Origin: Actinosomnolentus pattersoniae (SeqCode) | GTDB lineage: Bacteria; Actinomycetota; UBA4738 | Reading direction: 5' to 3' | DNA: 5,826 bases | Assembly (NCBI GenBank): GCA_013817655.1 | Contig: JACDCJ010000124.1 | Coordinates: 1-5,826, forward strand | Part shown: positions 1-4,318 of the stretch, piece by piece | How the letters are laid out: every line of letters begins with the position of its first letter | Position numbering within the stretch: position 1 is the first letter of the stretch | Program-made: the position numbers and the translations under genes | Notes under the pieces: generated by a model | Seen by the model: only the letters and a program-made list of their open reading frames with translations | Database searches by the model: none | Told to the model about the DNA's origin: nothing

Positions 1-893
1 GCCTTGGCCGACACGATCGCCGGGTTCTTTCCGCCCATCTCGCAGATCGCAGGCTTCGGATAGTCCTTCGCGAAGTTCCTGTAGATCTGCATGCCGACCG
101 CGTACGAGCCGGTGAACGTGATGCCGTCGACGTCGGGGTTCGTATAGATCTCGTCTCCGACCGTCCGCCCCGGACCGGTAAGCACGTGCAGGGCGCCCGC
201 AGGCACCCCCCCGTCCGTGAGCGCCTCGTACAGCTTCAGCCCGGTGAAGTAGCCCTGGTGAGAGGGTTTCAGGACCACCGTGTTGCCGGCCACGAGCGCG
301 CCGCCGGCCGGGCCTCCGGCGAGCGCCATGGGGAAGTTGAAGGGGCTGATGACCCCCCACACCCCGTACGGACGCAGCACGCTGCGGTTGTTCTCCTTCT
401 CGGACAGCGCTCCCATCTGGAACGAGAACCCCTGGTGGTCCTCGACCTGCTTGCAGTAGTAACGGATGAGATCGGCTGTCTCCTCGACGTCCCCCAGGGC
501 CTCCAGGCGGCTCTTGCCGACCTCGATGGCCATCAGGGCGGCGAGCTCGTACACGCGATCTGAGATGACGTCGGCCGCCCGGCGCATGATCTTGACGCGC
601 TCCTGCCACGGCAGGCCCGACCACTGCGGGGAGAATGCCTTGGCGGCCGCGATGGCGTCCTTGGCGTCCTGCCGGGAGGCCCTGGCGAACTCACCGATGA
701 CGATGTCCCGGTCGATCGGGCTGCGCTCCTCGTCGTAGCCCTCGCCCTCACGCGCCTCTCCGTTCACGTAAAACGGATGCCGCTTCCCCAGCCAGGACTT
801 CGCGGTCTCGACGCCCTCCTCGTATGCCTGGTGAAGTTCCTCGTTGTCCGCCGACATGGTTGCGTAGGTGATTCGAACTCCCGTCCGTGCCAT
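1..893 (-). CDS. Aldehyde dehydrogenase, P5C dehydrogenase-like, 3'-truncated by window edge
   Basis: Cytoplasmic NAD(P)-dependent aldehyde dehydrogenase; 297 codons are present and open to base 1, so the C-terminal 40% or so is missing. Seen in the translation: an N-terminal helical extension (residues 1-40), then the Rossmann-type core with ISPFNFP (182-188, N186 being the conserved oxyanion Asn), VLKPS (207-211, K209 contacting NAD), FTGS (260-263) and EMGGKNPAIV (285-294, E285 the general base). The catalytic Cys normally lies some 35 residues further on and is outside the window. The ISPFNFP and EMGGKNPAIV forms plus the N-terminal extension resemble L-glutamate gamma-semialdehyde dehydrogenases (pruA/rocA type), which oxidise 1-pyrroline-5-carboxylate to glutamate in proline and arginine breakdown. 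That substrate is inferred; another ALDH specificity is possible. ATG at 893 was chosen because AGGAGGT sits 7 bases upstream. No proline dehydrogenase is visible. It is divergent from the amidohydrolase gene. Confidence 0.9.
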   Translation of the reverse strand, partial: MARTGVRITYATMSADNEELHQAYEEGVETAKSWLGKRHPFYVNGEAREGEGYDEERSPIDRDIVIGEFARASRQDAKDAIAAAKAFSPQWSGLPWQERVKIMRRAADVISDRVYELAALMAIEVGKSRLEALGDVEETADLIRYYCKQVEDHQGFSFQMGALSEKENNRSVLRPYGVWGVISPFNFPMALAGGPAGGALVAGNTVVLKPSHQGYFTGLKLYEALTDGGVPAGALHVLTGPGRTVGDEIYTNPDVDGITFTGSYAVGMQIYRNFAKDYPKPAICEMGGKNPAIVSAK

Positions 894-900
894 GGTGTGC

Positions 901-907
901 ACCTCCT
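901..907 (-). promoter_or_regulatory. Ribosome binding site of the aldehyde dehydrogenase gene
   Basis: On the minus strand this reads AGGAGGT, a full Shine-Dalgarno match, 7 bases before the ATG at 893. It fixes that start over the in-frame ATG 12 codons further in (residue 13). Confidence 0.85.
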
Positions 908-1040
908 GAACGCACCGTGCCATCCGCAAGTGGCCGGCGATACTTACACCGCCTGCCGGGGAAAGCTTGGACCTCATCCTAGTATCCGGCCTGCGCGGGT
1001 GGCACGGTTGGGACAATGTGCCCCATGCCGAGGGTGACCG

Positions 1041-1046
1041 GGGGAG
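1041..1046 (+). promoter_or_regulatory. Probable ribosome binding site of the amidohydrolase gene
   Basis: GGGGAG lies 4 bases before the ATG at 1051. It is a partial Shine-Dalgarno match with short spacing. It supports ATG 1051 over the in-frame GTG at 1018 and TTG at 967, which show no purine-rich motif at suitable spacing. Confidence 0.5.
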
Positions 1047-1050
1047 CGCG

Positions 1051-2688
1051 ATGACTGGGCCCGCCGACATCGTGCTGCGCGCGGGAAGCGTGTGGACCGG
1101 CGCGGTGGACGATCCGGACGCTCGGGCCGTGGCGGTGCGGGGCGGATCGATCGTCTCCGTGGGCCGCGACGAGGACATGCGGGAGTTGGCGGGGCGGCAC
1201 ACCCGCGTGATCGACCTGGCCGGGCGGACGGTCCTCCCCGGCTTTCAGGACGCCCACGTCCACCCCCCGTGGGGCGGTCTGTACGCGAGCCAGTGCGACC
1301 TTCACGGTGTCGATCCTGGGGAGTACTCCTCGACCATCCGCAGGTACGCCGCGGAGCACCCGGACGCCTCCTGGGTCCGCGGCGGTGGTTGGAGCATGGC
1401 GGCCTTTCCCGGAGGAACGCCCACCCGGCAGGCCCTGGACGCGCTCGTTCCGGACCGCCCCGTCTACCTGACGAACCGGGACGGCCACGGCGCCTGGGTC
1501 AACACCCGGGCGCTCCAGCTCGCCGGCCTCAACCGCGACACACCGGACCCTCCAGACGGCCGGATCGAGCGGGAGCAAGGCGGGGAGCCGTCCGGGACGA
1601 TTCACGAGGGCGCGATGGACCTCGTGGAACGGCTGCTGGTCGAGCCCACGCGGGGGGAGTGGGTGGACGCCGTGCGCCGGGCGCAGACATACCTGCACTC
1701 GCTCGGGATCACCGCGTGGCAGGACGCGATCGTCACCCCCGAGACGCTCGCGGCCTACCGGACGCTCGCAGAGCGAGGAGAGCTGACGGCCCGCGTGGTG
1801 GGCGCCCTTTGGTGGGACAGGCACCGGGGGGAGGAGCAGGTCGAGGAGCTGCTCGATCTGCGCTCGCGGGGGACGGTGGGCCGGCTCCGGTGCGGCTCGG
1901 TGAAGATCATGCTGGACGGCGTCTGCGAGAACTTCACCGCCTCCATGCTGGAGCCGTACCTGGGAGACGACGGGCGCCCGACCGGCAACCGGGGCATGCC
2001 GATGCTCGATCCCTCGGCGCTGCGCCGGGCCGTAGCGAGGTTGGACCCGGAGGGGTTCCAGGTCCACATCCACGCCATAGGGGACCGGGCGATCCGGGAC
2101 GCCCTCGACGCCTTCGAGGCCGCGCGGGATCGAAGCGGCGCCGGCGACGGGCGACATCACATCGCGCACATCCAGGTCGTCCACCCGCAGGACGTCCCTC
2201 GCTTTGCGGCGCTCGGGGTGGTGGCGAACGCCCAGCCGTTCTGGGCGTGCCTGGAGGAGTACCAGCGGGACCTGACGATCCCGTTCATAGGGCCCGAGCG
2301 GTCGTCCTGGCAGTATCCGTTCGGAAGCCTGGTCCGCTCCGGGGCGAGGCTCGCGTTCGGAAGTGACTGGACGGTCAGCACGCCGAACCCTCTGCTCGAG
2401 ATGGAGGTGGCGGTGACCCGGGTGTCCCCCGAGGACCGAAGCGCCGAGCCGTTTCTGCCCGACGAGCGGCTGGACCTCCCAACGGCGCTCCGCGCCTTTA
2501 CGGCAGGTTCGGCATTCGTCAACCATCTTGACCATCTGAGCGGAACGATCGCACCAGGGAAACTGGCCGACCTCGTCGTGCTGGACCGCGACCTCTTCGC
2601 ACCCGAGGCCGGACCGATCGGCGACGCCCGCGTGCTCCTGACGATGGTGGAAGGGCAGCCCGTGTACACGGACCCGGAGCTCGAGTGA
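1051..2688 (+). CDS. YtcJ-type metal-dependent amidohydrolase (amidohydrolase family 3)
   Basis: Complete 545-residue protein, normal length for the YtcJ/NfdA group of the amidohydrolase superfamily, which hydrolyse C-N bonds (for example N-substituted formamides) with a divalent metal in a TIM barrel. Residues 5-60 form the N-terminal part of the small beta-sandwich domain. The metal-binding HxH is at H69/H71 in GFQDAHVHP. VKIMLDG (284-290) carries the conserved barrel Lys K285; VHIHAIGD (338-345) and HIAHIQ (370-375) supply further metal-site histidines, and FGSDW (436-440) the catalytic Asp D439. The C-terminal GTIAPGKLADLVVLD (498-512) is the usual return to the beta-sandwich. No signal peptide, so probably cytoplasmic. 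ATG 1051 is preferred because translation from it begins directly with the family's start (MTGPADIVLR) and a weak GGGGAG precedes it; the extra 28 residues from TTG 967 look non-coding. The real substrate cannot be told from sequence. Its 3' end faces a convergent small gene 28 bases away. Confidence 0.93.
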   Translation: MTGPADIVLRAGSVWTGAVDDPDARAVAVRGGSIVSVGRDEDMRELAGRHTRVIDLAGRTVLPGFQDAHVHPPWGGLYASQCDLHGVDPGEYSSTIRRYAAEHPDASWVRGGGWSMAAFPGGTPTRQALDALVPDRPVYLTNRDGHGAWVNTRALQLAGLNRDTPDPPDGRIEREQGGEPSGTIHEGAMDLVERLLVEPTRGEWVDAVRRAQTYLHSLGITAWQDAIVTPETLAAYRTLAERGELTARVVGALWWDRHRGEEQVEELLDLRSRGTVGRLRCGSVKIMLDGVCENFTASMLEPYLGDDGRPTGNRGMPMLDPSALRRAVARLDPEGFQVHIHAIGDRAIRDALDAFEAARDRSGAGDGRHHIAHIQVVHPQDVPRFAALGVVANAQPFWACLEEYQRDLTIPFIGPERSSWQYPFGSLVRSGARLAFGSDWTVSTPNPLLEMEVAVTRVSPEDRSAEPFLPDERLDLPTALRAFTAGSAFVNHLDHLSGTIAPGKLADLVVLDRDLFAPEAGPIGDARVLLTMVEGQPVYTDPELE

Positions 2689-2716
2689 ATGCCCACACGG
2701 CAAGCGACGATGCGGG

Positions 2717-3088
2717 TCAGTCGGAAGAGGATGGCCCGATGCGCTGAATGCGCAGGGCGGCAATGATCAGGAGAGCTAACGATGGTACAAACAATAATCC
2801 GCTCCATCCGATCAGCAGCAGCATGACGTTGACGAACAGGAGCGCCGCTGCGGCCCACAGCACTGGAGGTTTCGCGGGCCACAGAAGGGATAGGAGGCCA
2901 GACGTAGTCGCGGGGAGGATGAAGAGCAACCCGGCATAGTTCGCAGTCGCAATCATTATTCCAGCGATGACGGCAGTAAGCGAGAGGGAGAGGACTGCTG
3001 CTGTTCGCGCAAACCCTTCTCCACCTGCAGACGCTTGCTCGCCCCTCTTGCCCCTTGCGAATCCCCACCGGCCAGCCGTCTTATTCAT
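2717..3088 (-). CDS. Small four-helix integral membrane protein, unknown function
   Basis: 123-residue protein that I do not recognise. The first 28 residues are hydrophilic and basic (several K/R), followed by four hydrophobic stretches at about 30-49, 51-70, 76-94 and 96-113 and a short polar tail. The pairs 1/2 and 3/4 are separated by very short turns, with a WPAKPP break (70-75) between them, so it looks like two helical hairpins in the cytoplasmic membrane. By the positive-inside rule both ends should be cytoplasmic. An in-frame TGA lies two codons upstream, so ATG 3088 is the earliest ATG, but no Shine-Dalgarno or clear -10 element precedes it. Long uninterrupted hydrophobic segments in a 47-68% G+C stretch argue for a real gene rather than a chance frame. 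It lies 110 bases downstream of the RTX-like gene on the same strand, with no clear functional link. Confidence 0.7.
   Translation of the reverse strand: MNKTAGRWGFARGKRGEQASAGGEGFARTAAVLSLSLTAVIAGIMIATANYAGLLFILPATTSGLLSLLWPAKPPVLWAAAALLFVNVMLLLIGWSGLLFVPSLALLIIAALRIQRIGPSSSD
2734..2758. terminator. Imperfect hairpin near the convergent gene ends
   Basis: GCCC (2734-2737) pairs with GGGC (2755-2758) and TGCGC (2740-2744) with GCGCA (2750-2754), with a two-base bulge (GA) and a TGAAT loop: nine base pairs in all. It begins 46 bases after the amidohydrolase stop and lies inside the last codons of the convergent membrane-protein gene. No T tract follows on the plus strand, so a terminator role for the amidohydrolase transcript is only a suggestion. 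Confidence 0.3.
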
Positions 3089-3198
3089 GGGTCACAGCAG
3101 AACAAGGTTGATGTCACCAGTGGGTGCCGTGACAGAGAAAATCCCGGCCGAACGGAATCCCCCTGGGTGCACCACGCAACTCTAGAGCTTGGGTCCCC

Positions 3199-3705
3199 CT
3201 ACGTCTCGCACCGAACATTGGACTCGCCGTTCAAGCACGTGTCCGTTCCGGGTCCCCCATCAATCGAGTCCGCCCCAGGTCCAGCGTCCAGGTAGTCATC
3301 CCCGCCGTCTCCGCCGATGACATCGTTGTCGCCGAAGCCCCTGATGCGATCGTCATCCCTACCGCCGTGGAGCTCGTCGTGGTCGGGCCCACCGGCAATG
3401 AGGTCCGACCAGTCCCGTCCCTGAGAGCCCGGTGTCGGCGCATCCCCAAACAGCGACTTGGAGCCAGCGCCGTTACCACAGATCCGATCGTTGCCACCGT
3501 ATCCATGAACGGTATCGCTTTCTTCGAGAGTTACGATGACATCATTGCCTGCTGTCCCCTCAAGAAAGTCGTTTCCGTCCGTCCCAACGATAGTCGCCGG
3601 CCTTCCGAAACATACTTGTTCGGTCAACGCAGCGGCGGGGCTAGTCCCGAACGCCCAGATTACAGCCAACATCGCCACGATCGCTGTTTGCGCCGTTCTC
3701 TTCAT
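3199..3705 (-). CDS. Secreted RTX-like calcium-binding repeat protein
   Basis: 168-residue exported protein. Residues 1-26 are a Sec signal peptide: MKRTAQ n-region, hydrophobic core AIVAMLAVIWAFG and an AxA-type site after SPAAA. The mature part is built of nonapeptide-like GGxGxDxhx units (hemolysin-type calcium-binding repeats): about 41-58 (GTDGND, GTAGND), 68-77 (GYGGNDRICG) and a tighter run from 105 to 156 ending GGPGTDTC. Such repeats fold as a parallel beta-roll binding Ca2+ between turns. A 25-residue break (79-104) interrupts the array. Four cysteines (C32, C76, C157, C166) could form disulfides outside the cell. No enzymatic domain or type I secretion system is present, so Sec export of a small beta-roll is the simplest reading. 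In-frame GTG 3732 and ATG 3729 are alternative starts; ATG 3705 was chosen for the clean signal peptide and the TAGAAT box 8 bases upstream, with no Shine-Dalgarno for any of them. Confidence 0.85.
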   Translation of the reverse strand: MKRTAQTAIVAMLAVIWAFGTSPAAALTEQVCFGRPATIVGTDGNDFLEGTAGNDVIVTLEESDTVHGYGGNDRICGNGAGSKSLFGDAPTPGSQGRDWSDLIAGGPDHDELHGGRDDDRIRGFGDNDVIGGDGGDDYLDAGPGADSIDGGPGTDTCLNGESNVRCET

Positions 3706-3713
3706 TGCATTGC

Positions 3714-3719
3714 ATTCTA
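3714..3719 (-). promoter_or_regulatory. Candidate -10 element for the RTX-like gene, possibly leaderless
   Basis: The minus strand reads TAGAAT, five of six matches to TATAAT, with exactly 8 bases between it and ATG 3705. Transcription starting about 7 bases downstream would begin at or next to the ATG, giving a leaderless mRNA, which fits the missing Shine-Dalgarno. I see no good -35 hexamer. Confidence 0.45.
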
Positions 3720-3811
3720 GGCGACTCATCACCGAAGAACTGATGCCCGGGTCCTACAGGCCGCTCGAAGAGGGGCGAGGAAAGGCTATCCACGGAAAGG
3801 AAGTGGGCGAT

Positions 3812-4147
3812 TCATTTCCCGGCAGCGATGGCTCGTCTCATAGTGTCCAACTGTTCCTTCGTACCGGCGAAGCCTACGCCCTCGAAGCGGCCACCATTGA
3901 CCCGGCAGCCCTGAAGGCCAATGAGGCCGATCTTGTACGCGCCCTCGGGAAGCTCCCACATGATCGTCTCGGGATCGTTGTGTTCGATCCTGAACCCGAC
4001 ACCCTCCATTCGGCTTTCACCAAGCAGGTGTACGACCGCTGGCCCTCGAATGTCGCAGTCAGTGAACGTCGCAGACACAATGGTTCCGGTCCGGGCCAAG
4101 TCCGGCAGGTACACCGTTTCGTTCTGGAAGATGCGCCGCTGGCTCAT
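3812..4147 (-). CDS. Small hypothetical protein, possible short beta-helix (pentapeptide-like)
   Basis: 111-residue protein with no signal peptide or membrane segment, so probably cytoplasmic. Family not recognised with certainty. The middle is rich in short beta-strand-like units of the 'xFxxCxhxG' kind: ATFTDCDIRG (26-35) and IGLQGCRVNGGRF (76-88). The motif EGVGF occurs twice (48-52 and 89-93), suggesting an internal duplication of about 41 residues. The pattern resembles one or two coils of a right-handed beta-helix as in pentapeptide-repeat proteins, but the A(D/N)LXX repeat is not clean. The C-terminus (97-109) is an amphipathic helix. The start at 4147 is well fixed by AAGGAGG four bases upstream; a longer reading from 4192 would bypass that site. 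It is divergent from the CocE-type hydrolase gene (171 bases between start codons) and lies 106 bases ahead of the RTX-like gene on the same strand. No function is assigned. Confidence 0.82.
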   Translation of the reverse strand: MSQRRIFQNETVYLPDLARTGTIVSATFTDCDIRGPAVVHLLGESRMEGVGFRIEHNDPETIMWELPEGAYKIGLIGLQGCRVNGGRFEGVGFAGTKEQLDTMRRAIAAGK

Positions 4148-4151
4148 GCTT

Positions 4152-4158
4152 CCTCCTT
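4152..4158 (-). promoter_or_regulatory. Strong ribosome binding site of the 111-residue protein gene
   Basis: The minus strand reads AAGGAGG, four bases (AAGC) before ATG 4147. It decides the start against the in-frame ATG at 4192 and supports this small gene being real. Confidence 0.8.
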
Positions 4159-4248
4159 CATGCAGGGGCGCCGAAAGTACCACCGGCGTCAATGGGATAG
4201 CTCCCTCGACTCGTTCCTCTCTTGAAGAGCAAGGTCAGGGCGATCACG

Positions 4249-4280
4249 ATTGCCACTGCCGCGCATCGACACCCGGCAAT
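4249..4280. repeat. Inverted repeat ATTGCC-N20-GGCAAT in divergent intergenic region
   Basis: ATTGCC at 4249-4254 and its reverse complement GGCAAT at 4275-4280 lie between two divergent start codons, 25-56 bases upstream of the proposed CocE-type transcription start. Six-base arms with a 20-base gap could be an operator half-site pair, but they could arise by chance. Confidence 0.25.
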
Positions 4281-4304
4281 GCTTCCCATCTTTCACGAGC
4301 GCCG

Positions 4305-4310
4305 TAGTCT
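4305..4310 (+). promoter_or_regulatory. Candidate -10 element for the CocE-type gene, probably leaderless
   Basis: TAGTCT fits the actinobacterial TANNNT -10 pattern and ends 8 bases before ATG 4319. An in-frame TAG at 4310-4312 rules out an earlier start, and no Shine-Dalgarno sequence lies in the short leader. Transcription would start at about the ATG itself. No clear -35 hexamer is seen. Confidence 0.45.
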
Positions 4311-4318
4311 AGGCACCC

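Larger units (their letters stand above)
894..1050. promoter_or_regulatory. Divergent intergenic promoter region
   Basis: 157 bases separate the start codons of the minus-strand aldehyde dehydrogenase and the plus-strand amidohydrolase, so both promoters should lie here. TANNNT-like -10 candidates occur on both strands: TAGTAT at 980-985 (plus), TAGGAT at 981-976 (minus) and TAAGTA at 946-941 (minus). None has a convincing -35 partner. Inverted repeats that could be operators or leader hairpins are GGCAC-N12-GTGCC (1001-1022) and CCGGC-N16-GCCGG (934-959). Presence of a promoter here follows from the gene layout; the individual hexamers are weak calls. Confidence 0.4.

Noticed and set aside
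967..1050. Extension of the amidohydrolase to TTG 967 or GTG 1018
   Set aside because: The added residues do not resemble the family N-terminus, and only ATG 1051 has a purine-rich motif just upstream.
1092..2366. A 424-codon open frame on the plus strand inside the amidohydrolase gene
   Set aside because: The product is an R/G/P/A-rich low-complexity shadow frame; the overlapping frame has the HxH, K, H and D metal-site motifs.
979..2763. A 594-codon open frame on the minus strand antisense to the amidohydrolase gene
   Set aside because: Its translation is rich in R, P, H and V without domains or motifs. It is the expected mirror of a high-GC gene whose plus-strand frame carries all the conserved amidohydrolase residues.
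2157..3068. A 303-codon minus-strand frame spanning the amidohydrolase end and the membrane-protein gene
   Set aside because: It overlaps two better-supported genes in other frames and its translation shows no domain pattern.
3112..3134. Hairpin TGTCAC-N11-GTGACA downstream of the RTX-like gene as a terminator
   Set aside because: Only six base pairs with a large 11-base loop and no T tract on either strand; an alternative CACC/GGTG pairing competes with it.
4148..4192. A 15-residue N-terminal extension of the 111-residue protein from ATG 4192
   Set aside because: The AAGGAGG at 4152-4158 would lie inside the coding region and is ideally placed for ATG 4147.
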